NCBI GenBank assembly: GCA_039640505.1
Contig: CP046865.1
Coordinates: 124,001 to 188,000 of the forward strand
Length of the DNA stretch: 64,000 nucleotides
Origin: Rhodobacteraceae bacterium Araon29
GTDB taxonomy: Bacteria; Pseudomonadota; Alphaproteobacteria; Rhodobacterales; Rhodobacteraceae
Reading direction: 5' to 3'
Shown here piece by piece: positions 37,075 through 45,964 of this stretch (positions within the stretch are counted from its first letter, which is position 1; each line of letters begins with the position of its first letter). A program made the translations under genes and the position numbers. A model generated the notes under the pieces. That model was not told where the DNA came from. It worked only from the letters and a program-made list of their open reading frames with translations, and searched no databases.

Positions 37075-39717
37075 TTATCCTGTCCACCCCAGACCGGTCG
37101 AAATTGAATTCATTGATTGCAAAAGCGGGATCGAAACTGATGATGGCTGCGCTGTTGCACGCGCTTGACGCAACAGCTCAACTTGTAATTTATGAACCCG
37201 TTCAAGGTCTGGCGCAATTTTACAAAACCTGTCTTTCAGTCCCGGAAATCGATCCGCAAGCGCGTGTGATCCGGTTAGGAACAAAACGCCTTCGCAGGCC
37301 AATTTATATTCTACTTGAATTTTGCCAAACACCGTTTCGCGGACATCAGCATCGTGCACCAGCGTTGCGTAGTCAGCTGCGATGTCGATATCCGTTTGAA
37401 AGAGAGATTTTTCCACTTCATCAACGATTAGTCGAAACAGTTTGGCATGGTCAAACATTTGTCGAAGTGTGCCATCACCCTGCTCACCCCGAAAACGCCG
37501 AAAGGCAGAAATAGCGGTGCCGAAACCATACCATCCGGTGATTAAATGACGATTTTGGGACCATGCAAAAACCCATGGTATGGCGCGCAGATCACTGAGC
37601 GAAGCGGCCCCGAAGCGGCGCGCTGGGCGCGAGCCTATCTTAAGCATCGCGAGCTCTTCCACAGGACTTGCTTGTTGAAAATAGTCGATAAAACCCGGTG
37701 TTTCCAAAAGATCAGAATAGGTTGTTTGTGACAGTCCCGACAGCGCATCAAAGGCATCGGTGACCGCAGGATCGGCCAGGCTATCGCCTGTATTTGAGCT
37801 GTGACAGAAAGTGCTGGAGGCCAACAGTTCTAGATGTGCAGCTGCAGTACTGACATTTGAATAATTGGCTGACACCACCTCACCCTGTTCTGTCAAACGC
37901 AATTGACCATGCACGGTGTTGGGGGGTTGCGCTGCGATGGCGCGATCGGTGGGGGCACCGCCACGGCTGACTGAGCCGCCACGACCGTGAAAAAAGATCG
38001 GCTGAAAACCCTGTGATTGCAGCGCCCGCATAATCTTTCGCTGGGCTTGATCCAGTTCCCAGATCGAACATAAAAATCCGCCGTCTTTGTTGCTGTCGGA
38101 ATAGCCGAGCATAATCTCAATTGTTTGCCCGCCCACCTTTAGGTTGCGCCGAGCCAGCGGTACTTGTAGCAGTGCTGTTAAAATGTCGGGCGCTGCGCGC
38201 AGATCTTCTATGGTTTCAAACAATGGGACAACGGTGATATCAATGGTTTCTGCCCCAAAGCCAGCGTAGCGGGCCAACAGATAAACCCCCAAAAGATCAT
38301 CGGTTGAGCGGGTCATGGATAAGATAAAGGGCCCGATGGCCGCTGGATCTGCACTGCGCCGAGCGCTTTTCATCAGGCTGAATACATCTAAAAGCTCAAC
38401 AGCTTGCGGGCTTAATTTGTGACGCTCAACAGCTTTAAGATCTGTCGTCACCAATTCAGTGCGCAGCCGCTCTGACCACTCTCGGCTGCCATATTCAGGC
38501 GCTGTTAGTCCTGTCTGATTTTTCCAAACCTCTGCCAAAACGTCTGTTGTGACCGTCGAGTTCTGCCGGATGTCGAGGGTAAATACGCGAAATCCAAACA
38601 CCTGAGACCGCCATTTGATAGGCCGGATGTAAAGCGAGGACAGCTTTTCTGCACCGATAGACAGCAGCGCGTTTTCGATCTGACCCAAATCCGAGATAAA
38701 ATCGTCTATATGGTCATAACTGCCGTTTTCTAACCGGTGGATTATAGAGCTAAGCGCTTGCCGGAACATTTCGTTTGCATTGTTCGCTTGCAAACCGCGC
38801 GCACAAATAAGCTTTGATAAACCTGCTGCGATTTCATCATTTAAAGGGGTGATTTTATGACTAATACTAAGGCGCGCGGCGGCTTTACGCAGCAAGCCGG
38901 TATAACAAGCGATAATATCAGCCTTGGCATTTTGCAGCGCCAAGGCGGTCATTTTAGCGGTTACATTGGGGTTTCCGTCCCGATCACCACCGATCCATGA
39001 ATGAAACTTGATGCAGGGGGTGATATTGTCTAGCCCGCCAAAGACAAGGTCTGCGGCCTGCTCAAAGCGCTCAAACACCTCAGGTATGGCGTCAAAAATA
39101 CTATCGCGGAAAAACTGCAACCCCCATTTAATTTCATCTTCAAGGGCGGGCCGTTCAAGCCGCAATTCTCCGGTCATCCACAACAGGTCAATTTCGGCCT
39201 CAATTTCAGCAAGGCATTTGTTTTGGTTGCGCGAAGTGGGCTGCTGTGGGTCAAAGGCAAACAAATTAGCGTGTAGTCGGCGGTGAATTTCCAAAACCGT
39301 GACCCGTTTGGCATCAGTGGGATGTGCAGTAAGCGTTGGGCCGACAGACAGCTTAGAGAGCATGGTTTTGATTGCATCCACGTCCAAGCGTGAGCGACTA
39401 AGGCTTTGGGCAAAGCTGTTATCGAGTTCTTTCTCGCCATAATCGTTTTCAATTTGCTGGCGGCGACGCATATGCCTAATTTTTTTGGTAATTTTCAGCA
39501 ATTGGAACCAGATGTTTAAAGCCTGTAGATAGGGAATTGCCGCGCTACCTGCAGGGATCGCCGCCTGGGAGGAGGTGACGGTCATCCAAGACGCGACTTG
39601 AGGTGCGCGCTTGGCAAGTATGTTCCGCAGTAATTCAAACAGCAAACGATCTAAGTCATCGTCTAACGCAGCCCGGACTTGGGTCTTTTCATATGCTTGG
39701 GGATGTGCTGCAGACAT
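37075..39717 (-). CDS. ppc: Phosphoenolpyruvate carboxylase
   Basis: Carboxylates PEP to oxaloacetate, the CO2-fixing step of the serine cycle. The 880 residues match the bacterial family. Active-site motifs are LTAHPTDAKR (His132), GYSDSNKDGG and FHGRGGSVSRGG; the protein ends in the usual TG. HPTD instead of the common HPTE is a mild variant. The ATG lies four bases after the hprA stop. Company with mtkAB, sga and hprA implies dedication to C1 assimilation rather than general anaplerosis. Confidence 0.96.
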   Translation of the reverse strand: MSAAHPQAYEKTQVRAALDDDLDRLLFELLRNILAKRAPQVASWMTVTSSQAAIPAGSAAIPYLQALNIWFQLLKITKKIRHMRRRQQIENDYGEKELDNSFAQSLSRSRLDVDAIKTMLSKLSVGPTLTAHPTDAKRVTVLEIHRRLHANLFAFDPQQPTSRNQNKCLAEIEAEIDLLWMTGELRLERPALEDEIKWGLQFFRDSIFDAIPEVFERFEQAADLVFGGLDNITPCIKFHSWIGGDRDGNPNVTAKMTALALQNAKADIIACYTGLLRKAAARLSISHKITPLNDEIAAGLSKLICARGLQANNANEMFRQALSSIIHRLENGSYDHIDDFISDLGQIENALLSIGAEKLSSLYIRPIKWRSQVFGFRVFTLDIRQNSTVTTDVLAEVWKNQTGLTAPEYGSREWSERLRTELVTTDLKAVERHKLSPQAVELLDVFSLMKSARRSADPAAIGPFILSMTRSTDDLLGVYLLARYAGFGAETIDITVVPLFETIEDLRAAPDILTALLQVPLARRNLKVGGQTIEIMLGYSDSNKDGGFLCSIWELDQAQRKIMRALQSQGFQPIFFHGRGGSVSRGGAPTDRAIAAQPPNTVHGQLRLTEQGEVVSANYSNVSTAAAHLELLASSTFCHSSNTGDSLADPAVTDAFDALSGLSQTTYSDLLETPGFIDYFQQASPVEELAMLKIGSRPARRFGAASLSDLRAIPWVFAWSQNRHLITGWYGFGTAISAFRRFRGEQGDGTLRQMFDHAKLFRLIVDEVEKSLFQTDIDIAADYATLVHDADVRETVFGKIQVEYKLACEGVLFLTGSHALADRFPGLKDRFCKIAPDLERVHKLQVELLRQARATAQPSSVSIPLLQSMNSISTGLGWTG

Positions 39718-39721
39718 TGTC

Positions 39722-40693
39722 TTAGATCACCCGATCACGTGGTGCACGGCCCCCGAAAAAATCAGCAAGATTTTCCACGACCCGAAAGCCCATGGCTTCA
39801 CGAGTTGTGCGGGTGGCGCTTCCAAGATGGGGCAACATTACCAAATTATCACAGCCCATAAGATCAGGGCTGATGTTGGGCTCGCCGTCAAAGACATCTA
39901 GCGCTGCGCCGCCAATAGTATCGAACCAAAGCGCGCGGGCCAGATCATGTTCATTGATGACCTCACCGCGGGCGGTGTTGATTAAGAACGCATCTGGCTT
40001 CATCAAATTGAGCCGAGCAGCATTAATGAGATGGCGGTTGGTCGCTCCGCCGGGGCAGTGAAGCGATACAAAATCGCAAAGTGGTAATAAATCCTCGATG
40101 GTGTCGACTTGGGTGGCGCTGCATTGGGCCAATAAATCCGGGTTTACCGCAGAGCGGCTTTGGACAATAATCTTCATTCCAAAACCATGATGTGCCCGGC
40201 GCGCCACTTCCTGACCGATGCGTCCATAGCCGATAATTCCCAATGTTTTGCCCGATACTTTGGTGCCGACAAGATGGGTCGGCCGCCACCCTGTCCATTT
40301 GCCCTCTCGGATTTCGCGCTCTCCATCCCCGGCGCGCCGGGCAACCATCAGCATCAAGGTCATTGCCAAATCGGCTGTGCACTCCGACAGCACATCAGGC
40401 GTATTGGTAACCATGATATCAAGGCCTTTGGCCGCTGCTGCATCAATGTGGCTATAGCCGACCCCATAGTTGGCAAAGATTTTTGTCTGGGCTTTTGGAA
40501 CATCCATAGCATCAGCGTTGATCAGGTCGGTAACAGTTGGTAGCACCGCATCATACACCGTCAGCGCGGCGCGAAATTCGCATGGCGTGAGGGGTTTATC
40601 GTGGGTGTTTAAGACCACATCATATTGATCCTGAAGCTGGGCTTCGACTGCCGCCGGCCAGCGCCGAGTGACAAGAACACGGGGTTTTGCCAT
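39722..40693 (-). CDS. hprA: Hydroxypyruvate/glyoxylate reductase (D-2-hydroxyacid dehydrogenase)
   Basis: NAD(P)H-dependent reduction of hydroxypyruvate to D-glycerate in the serine cycle. The 323-residue protein has the Rossmann motif LGIIGYGRIGQEVARR and the catalytic trio: Arg in INTARGEV, Glu in FDGEPNIS and His in LPHLGSAT. The family also includes glyoxylate reductases and glycerate dehydrogenases; the flanking sga, mtk and ppc genes decide for hydroxypyruvate. It lies 14 bases after mtkB. Confidence 0.92.
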   Translation of the reverse strand: MAKPRVLVTRRWPAAVEAQLQDQYDVVLNTHDKPLTPCEFRAALTVYDAVLPTVTDLINADAMDVPKAQTKIFANYGVGYSHIDAAAAKGLDIMVTNTPDVLSECTADLAMTLMLMVARRAGDGEREIREGKWTGWRPTHLVGTKVSGKTLGIIGYGRIGQEVARRAHHGFGMKIIVQSRSAVNPDLLAQCSATQVDTIEDLLPLCDFVSLHCPGGATNRHLINAARLNLMKPDAFLINTARGEVINEHDLARALWFDTIGGAALDVFDGEPNISPDLMGCDNLVMLPHLGSATRTTREAMGFRVVENLADFFGGRAPRDRVI

Positions 40694-40707
40694 GATAGAC
40701 CTCGCTT

Positions 40708-41589
40708 TTATTGCATCACGTTGGCAATTGTTTCGCCAATCACCGCAGGATTTTCGGCGACGGTTACGCCTGCTGCATTTAGGATTTCCACCTTTTCCGA
40801 CGCGCTTTCACCAAAGGCCGATATGATGGCTCCGGCGTGGCCCATGGTGCGACCTTTCGGGGCGGTTAAACCGGCGACATAGGCGACCACTGGCTTGCTA
40901 ATATGATCGCTGATATAAGCGGCAGCCTCGGCTTCCTGTGGGCCGCCGATTTCACCGATCATGGCAATAAGATGGGTTTCATCATCCTCTTCGAAGCGTG
41001 CTAGAATATCTTTAAAGGATGAACCATTAATCGGGTCGCCACCAATGCCAACCGATGTTGAAACACCAATGCCTTTTTCTTTCAGTTGGGCAGCGGCTTC
41101 GTAGCCTAAAGTGCCCGAACGCCCGACAATGCCTACATTTCCCTGCAAATAGATATGGCCAGGCATAATCCCCAATAGCGCTTTGCCCGGGCTGATTGTG
41201 CCGGCGCAGTTCGGTCCAGTTAGAACCATGCGCTTTTCTTTTGGATAACGCATCATATAACGTTTCACTTGTATCATGTCCTGCGCAGGTATGCCGTCAG
41301 TGATACAAACGCAGTACTGAATTCCGGCATCTGCGGCCTCCATAATGCTATCTGCGGCAAAGGGTGGCGGCACAAATACCAAACTTGCAGTGGCTCCGGT
41401 TTCAGATACAGCATCTTTCACGGTGTTAAAGACTGGCACGCCTTCGACTGTTTCACCGCCTTTTCCGGGAACCACACCGGCCACCACATTGGTGCCGTAT
41501 TCCAACATATCCTTGGTGTGAAAGCGGGCCATTCTGCCGGTGATGCCTTGAACGATGACAGGGGTATCGCGATTTATAAAAATACTCAT
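40708..41589 (-). CDS. mtkB: Malate-CoA ligase (malate thiokinase) alpha subunit
   Basis: With MtkA, activates malate to malyl-CoA at the cost of ATP. The 293 residues have the CoA-binding fold of succinyl-CoA synthetase alpha (VQGITGRMARFHTKDMLEYG) and the phosphohistidine in RTMGHAGAI (His251 by my count). Sequence alone is close to SucD; the malate specificity follows from lying inside a serine-cycle operon. It overlaps mtkA as TAATG. Confidence 0.9.
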   Translation of the reverse strand: MSIFINRDTPVIVQGITGRMARFHTKDMLEYGTNVVAGVVPGKGGETVEGVPVFNTVKDAVSETGATASLVFVPPPFAADSIMEAADAGIQYCVCITDGIPAQDMIQVKRYMMRYPKEKRMVLTGPNCAGTISPGKALLGIMPGHIYLQGNVGIVGRSGTLGYEAAAQLKEKGIGVSTSVGIGGDPINGSSFKDILARFEEDDETHLIAMIGEIGGPQEAEAAAYISDHISKPVVAYVAGLTAPKGRTMGHAGAIISAFGESASEKVEILNAAGVTVAENPAVIGETIANVMQ

Positions 41590-42785
41590 TAGACCGCCCT
41601 CACTCTGGTGGCTTGCTTTAAATCATTTGACCAAGCGCCAACCGCGCGCTCTGCAGCTTCCATCAAGGTGGTGGCGCGAATAATGGGCAATCCGGACTGC
41701 GCCAGAATGCGCTGGCCCTCTTGCACGTTTGTGCCTGCAAGCCGGACCACCACGGGGACGTCAATCTGAACTTCTTTAAGGGCTTGTACCACGCCTTCGG
41801 CCACCCAATCGCAACGGTTGATCCCAGCGAAGATATTAACCAAAACTGCCTGCACATTTTGGTCTGACATCACCAAGCGAAAGGCTTTGGCCACGCGCTC
41901 GGGGGTTGCACCGCCGCCAATATCAAGAAAGTTGGCAGGCTCACCACCAGCCAGTTTGATGGTGTCCATCGTGGCCATGGCAAGGCCAGCGCCGTTGACG
42001 ATGCAGCCTATGTTTCCTTCTAGTCCAACATAGGACAATCCCCGGTCGGCAGCCCGGCTTTCGCGTGGATCTTCTTGGCTTTTGTCGCGCAGCTCGGAAA
42101 TTTGTGGGTGGCGAAACAATGCATTGTCATCAAATGTCATTTTCGCGTCCAGCGCCAAAATCCGGCCATCGCCGGTGATCACAAGGGGATTAAGCTCAAC
42201 CATTGTCGCATCCAGATCGCGAAAGGCGCGATAGCATCCTTTCAATGTGCGCACCATTTGCTGCACCAAGGGTGGTTCAATCCCCAATGCAAATGAAATT
42301 TCGCGGGCTTGAAATTCTTGCAGACCCACAGCCGGTTCAACTGTTGAGCGTACGATGCTATCTGGCTTTTCGACTGAGATGTCTTCGATTTCCATGCCGC
42401 CTTCCTTACTGGCAACAATCATCACGCGCTGGCTAGATCTATCGAGCACCAAACCAAGATAGATTTCGCGCTCAATTGGTACGGCGGCTTCGACATAAAC
42501 CCGATAGATGCCTTTGCCCTGCGGGCCGGTTTGATGGGTGACCAGCTTTTTGCCAAACATGTTTTCACAGGCAGCTTGAATTTCATGATCAGATTTGCAC
42601 AGTTTCACGCCGCCAGCTTTGCCGCGTCCGCCAGCATGTACCTGCGCTTTGACCACCCAGCTATCGCCGCCCAACTCGCGGGCGCGGTAAGCGGCTTGCT
42701 CTGGGCTATATGCCAGTGCGCCGGGCGCTATGGTGACGCCAAAGTTCGAAAGGACATCTTTCGCCTGATATTCGTGAATATCCAT
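41589..42785 (-). CDS. mtkA: Malate-CoA ligase (malate thiokinase) beta subunit
   Basis: ATP-grasp subunit of malate thiokinase, 398 residues. The N-terminus [17 protein letters not shown] and the ATP-binding stretch [17 protein letters not shown] match the SucC/MtkA family. [20 protein letters not shown] is the conserved ligase motif near the C-terminus. Context separates it from SucC: it lies directly between sga and mtkB. GAAGGAAGC precedes the ATG. Confidence 0.9.
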   Translation of the reverse strand: MDIHEYQAKDVLSNFGVTIAPGALAYSPEQAAYRARELGGDSWVVKAQVHAGGRGKAGGVKLCKSDHEIQAACENMFGKKLVTHQTGPQGKGIYRVYVEAAVPIEREIYLGLVLDRSSQRVMIVASKEGGMEIEDISVEKPDSIVRSTVEPAVGLQEFQAREISFALGIEPPLVQQMVRTLKGCYRAFRDLDATMVELNPLVITGDGRILALDAKMTFDDNALFRHPQISELRDKSQEDPRESRAADRGLSYVGLEGNIGCIVNGAGLAMATMDTIKLAGGEPANFLDIGGGATPERVAKAFRLVMSDQNVQAVLVNIFAGINRCDWVAEGVVQALKEVQIDVPVVVRLAGTNVQEGQRILAQSGLPIIRATTLMEAAERAVGAWSNDLKQATRVRAV

Positions 42786-42808
42786 AGTATGCTTCCTTCT
42801 GTCAGGCG

Positions 42809-43999
42809 TTACTGTGCAGCAATTGCCGATAGATTTTGGTTCAGACGGTAAAACTCTTGTGCTGCGGCAACGCCGCTTCCTGCTTCGACGGGTAATCCTT
42901 GGTCGCGCATTGCCATCTCGGAACCGGCGATTGCACTCATGAGCATTAATTCGTTAAGATCACCCAAGTGGCCAATCCGGAAAACCTTACCGGCCACCAC
43001 CGAAAGACCTGCCCCAAGGCTAAGGCCATAATTGTGATAGGCGCGGCCGATCACGGCATTGGCATCAAAACCCTCTGGTACCACGATTGCAGTGACAGTA
43101 TCGGAATACCATTCAGGCCCTTTGGCACAAATCTCAAGTCCCCAAGCGGCAACAGCGCGGCGCACACCTTCGGCGAGAAAGTTATGACGGGCAAAAATAT
43201 TATCCAAACCTTCACAAAGCATCCGATCAACAGAAGCCCGCAATCCGCGCAGCAGTGTCATTGGAGGCGTATAGGGAAAATACCCGGTGGCATTGGTGGC
43301 AATCATATCTTTGAAATCAAAATAGCAACGGTACATCGTTGCAGTTTTTGACGCCTCTAGGGCGCGTTGGCTGGCGGCCATGATGGCGAGACCTGCCGGT
43401 AGCATAAAGCCCTTTTGAGAGCCGGATACAGCCAAATCCACGCCCCACTCGTCCATGCGAAAATCCACTGAGCCGATCGAACTTACACCATCTACATAAA
43501 GCAATGCCGGGTGCCCGGCGGCATCCATAGCTGTGCGTAGCGCCGCGATGTCTGACTGAACGCCGGTGGCCGTTTCGTTTTGGGTAGCCAGAACGGCTTT
43601 GATTTTGTGCTGAGTATCCGCGGCAAGAATATCGGCAAACACGGAAATCGGAACACCGGTGCCCCAGTCGCATTCAACAACCTGAACGTCCAGACCAAGC
43701 CGTTGGCACAAATCAATCCACAAATGTGAAAACTGGCCAAAGCGTGCGGCCAAAACCTTGTCTCCTGGGCTAATGGTGTTGGTGATGGCCGCTTCCCATC
43801 CGCCAGTGCCAGAGGCTGGAAATAAAAATACCTGACCGGTCTCGGTTTTGAATATTTTTTTCAAATCAGCAAACAGAGGAAGCGTAAAGGCCGGAAGATC
43901 TGGTGCGCGGTGATCTTCCATCGGCACATCAATGGCACGGCGAATATCATCAGGAACATTTGTTGGTCCCGGAACAAATAAACTTTTGGTGCCCGCCAT
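42809..43999 (-). CDS. sga: Serine-glyoxylate aminotransferase
   Basis: Transfers the amino group of serine to glyoxylate, giving hydroxypyruvate and glycine; key serine-cycle step. The 396-residue PLP class V enzyme begins [18 protein letters not shown] and has the PLP lysine in [14 protein letters not shown] (Lys196). The ATG at 43999 has GGGAGAAAA before it; an upstream frame from 44044 would run into the control region and is rejected. It is the first gene of the minus-strand operon and faces the LuxR-type regulator gene. Confidence 0.94.
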   Translation of the reverse strand: MAGTKSLFVPGPTNVPDDIRRAIDVPMEDHRAPDLPAFTLPLFADLKKIFKTETGQVFLFPASGTGGWEAAITNTISPGDKVLAARFGQFSHLWIDLCQRLGLDVQVVECDWGTGVPISVFADILAADTQHKIKAVLATQNETATGVQSDIAALRTAMDAAGHPALLYVDGVSSIGSVDFRMDEWGVDLAVSGSQKGFMLPAGLAIMAASQRALEASKTATMYRCYFDFKDMIATNATGYFPYTPPMTLLRGLRASVDRMLCEGLDNIFARHNFLAEGVRRAVAAWGLEICAKGPEWYSDTVTAIVVPEGFDANAVIGRAYHNYGLSLGAGLSVVAGKVFRIGHLGDLNELMLMSAIAGSEMAMRDQGLPVEAGSGVAAAQEFYRLNQNLSAIAAQ

Positions 44000-44092
44000 G
44001 GTTTTCTCCCTCAACGATGAAACAGATTCGATTAATAGGATCACTCAATTACAGATCGACAAATCGCACAACATCGGTTACTACTGCTTTTG

Positions 44093-44179
44093 GGTATCTA
44101 TTTAGGTAGTAAGTTTCCCATACTTTATGGTAGAATTTCTCAAATAGCCTTGGTTATGACCCACCTAAATGGGTAGTAA
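44093..44179. promoter_or_regulatory. Repeated GGTAG elements in the sga/regulator spacer
   Basis: GGTA-containing elements begin at 44093, 44105, 44129 and 44172; the last three read GGTAGTAA, GGTAGAAT and GGTAGTAA. An inverted TTACTAC lies at 44078-44084. Two short palindromes overlap them: ACCCA-N6-TGGGT at 44159-44174 and CCAT-N5-ATGG at 44118-44130. The complements (TACCCAT, TACCTAA) resemble the TACYYMT heptamers bound by NarL-type regulators. Likely operators for the adjacent LuxR/NarL protein acting on the divergent sga operon. Confidence 0.5.
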
Positions 44180-44204
44180 ATGCGGATATTGCGAGAAAAT
44201 ACAG

Positions 44205-44837
44205 ATGCTTACCAAAGACGATGATCCGATCAATGTCATGCTGGCCGACAGTAATCCGCTGGTTTTGTCGGCGATGTCCGAAATTTTCGAGAGAGATGCG
44301 CGATTTTCATTGGTTGCCACATCGGCAACGGCTGAGGGTTTTCTCGGGATGGCGATGCGGGTTCCGGTTGATATTGGTGTGATCGATTGGAATTTGCCGG
44401 TTCTTGGCGGTGCGAAGCTCATCGAGGTTCTGCGAGAGCAGGAAAGCGCACCAAAGCTTGTTGTTTACGGCGACCATCTGTCAGATTTGCCTCGACTGGC
44501 GATGACTGCGGGTGCTGCAGCCTTTGCACCGCGTTCGGGCGAAATAGATGGATTACTGTCCACCTGCATTGATGTGGCACAGGGCAAAATGGTGTTTCCA
44601 TTTCTGGATGTGCGTGAGTTGCAGCAGGACCCGATCCACCAACTGTCGCGGCGCGAGCGGGTGATGCTTGAAGCCCTATCAAAAGGGCTCACCAACCGTG
44701 AGCTTGCCAAAGAACTAGATATCTCGATCAACACGGTGAAATTTCACCTCTCGAATCTATTTGAAAAACTCTCGGTTCGAAACCGTGCTCAGGCGATTGC
44801 ATTTTTCTATTCATCACGCTTGCCGGGAGAAAATTGA
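44205..44837 (+). CDS. LuxR/NarL-family response-regulator-like transcription factor
   Basis: A 210-residue DNA-binding protein. Residues about 8-125 form a receiver-like domain with Asp61 (VIDWNLP) in the phosphoacceptor position. Only one acidic-pocket Asp (LADSNP) is seen, and RSG stands where the conserved Lys normally lies. Residues about 145-205 are a LuxR helix-turn-helix (LSRRERVMLEALSKGLTNRE, then NTVKFHLSNLFEKL). No kinase gene is linked. I chose the ATG at 44205; the ATG at 44169 lies within the operator-like repeats. Position suggests it controls the serine-cycle genes on both sides. Confidence 0.85.
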   Translation: MLTKDDDPINVMLADSNPLVLSAMSEIFERDARFSLVATSATAEGFLGMAMRVPVDIGVIDWNLPVLGGAKLIEVLREQESAPKLVVYGDHLSDLPRLAMTAGAAAFAPRSGEIDGLLSTCIDVAQGKMVFPFLDVRELQQDPIHQLSRRERVMLEALSKGLTNRELAKELDISINTVKFHLSNLFEKLSVRNRAQAIAFFYSSRLPGEN

Positions 44838-44897
44838 AACCCTAAACCTTCACGAAATAAATTTTCAAAAACTAATTCAATTTCGAAATAATATTGC

Positions 44898-44924
44898 TTG
44901 ACAATGGGCCAATATTTGTAATTT
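44898..44924 (+). promoter_or_regulatory. Putative promoter of mclA
   Basis: A perfect TTGACA at 44898-44903 lies 70 bases before the mclA ATG. The best -10 candidate is TAATTT at 44919-44924, with short 15-base spacing, so an activator may be required. The surrounding 44860-44925 is A+T-rich. Confidence 0.4.
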
Positions 44925-44969
44925 GTCTGTTCGCCATATCGCAGGACCAAAATAAAAGGAGTGGTCAAA

Positions 44970-45947
44970 ATGAGTTTTCATCCCGTTGAGCAAGCCCCCG
45001 GACGGCTAAATCGAAGCGAATTGGCAGTGCCCGGCAGCCAGCCGCAAATGTTTGAAAAGGCGGCAAAATCTGATGCTGATGTAATCTTTTTAGATCTTGA
45101 GGACGCAGTCGCGCCAGATGAAAAATTACAGGCGCGAAAAAACATAATTAAAGCACTCAACGACATTGATTGGGGCAACAAATCCATGTCCATTCGAATC
45201 AATGGGTTGGACACGCATTACATGTACCGCGATGTTGTCGACATTATCGAACAGGCGGGCGAGCGGCTAGATTTGATCATGATACCCAAAGTGGGAACCG
45301 CTGCGGATGTCTATGCAGTGGACATGATGGTGACCCAAATTGAGGACGCAAAAGGCTACAAAAAACGCATCGGTTTTGAGCACATTATCGAAACCGCTTT
45401 GGGCATGCAAAATGTGACTGAAATTGCCGCGGCATCTAAACGAAATGAAAGCCTGCATTTCGGGGTTGCGGACTATGCCGCATCGACCCGCGCACGCACG
45501 ACGATTATTGGCGGTGTGAATCCCGACTATTCGGTTTTGACCGATCCGGCCGAGGACGGAAGTCGAGATATCCATTGGGGCGATATGTGGCACTACGCGC
45601 TGGCCAGAATGGTGGTTGCCGCACGCGCCAATGGGCTGCGCCCCATTGATGGGCCGTTCGGCGATTTTTCCGATCCAGATGGCTACCGCGCAGCCGCAAA
45701 ACGGGCTGCCGTCCTAGGCTGTGAAGGCAAATGGGCCATTCACCCAAGTCAGGTCAATTTGGCGAACGAAGTCATGAGCCCATCAGAGGGTGAAGTGGAT
45801 CGCGCAAACCGGATATTAAGCGCTATGGCGGATGCCGAAGCAGCTGGAAAAGGCGCAGTTTCTCTTGAAGGCCGATTGATCGACTATGCTTCTATTCGGC
45901 AGGCCGAAGTGTTAATAGAAAAAGTAAAACAGATAGAATCAGCATAA
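44970..45947 (+). CDS. mclA: Malyl-CoA lyase (CitE-like)
   Basis: Cleaves malyl-CoA to acetyl-CoA and glyoxylate, completing the serine cycle; many homologues also act on beta-methylmalyl-CoA. The 325 residues have FLDLEDAVAPDEK near residue 44, HIIETALGMQN near 141, and KWAIHPSQVNLANEV near 256, all typical of the family. The ATG at 44970 has AAGGAG seven bases upstream; the GTG at 44961 is part of that leader. gckA follows after 17 bases. Confidence 0.95.
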   Translation: MSFHPVEQAPGRLNRSELAVPGSQPQMFEKAAKSDADVIFLDLEDAVAPDEKLQARKNIIKALNDIDWGNKSMSIRINGLDTHYMYRDVVDIIEQAGERLDLIMIPKVGTAADVYAVDMMVTQIEDAKGYKKRIGFEHIIETALGMQNVTEIAAASKRNESLHFGVADYAASTRARTTIIGGVNPDYSVLTDPAEDGSRDIHWGDMWHYALARMVVAARANGLRPIDGPFGDFSDPDGYRAAAKRAAVLGCEGKWAIHPSQVNLANEVMSPSEGEVDRANRILSAMADAEAAGKGAVSLEGRLIDYASIRQAEVLIEKVKQIESA

Positions 45948-45964
45948 ATATAATCAACAATTTG

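Noticed and set aside
40708..42785. Reading mtkAB as succinyl-CoA synthetase sucCD
   Set aside because: Sequence families are close, but sucCD would be expected beside sucAB or mdh; here the genes are enclosed by sga, hprA, ppc and mclA.
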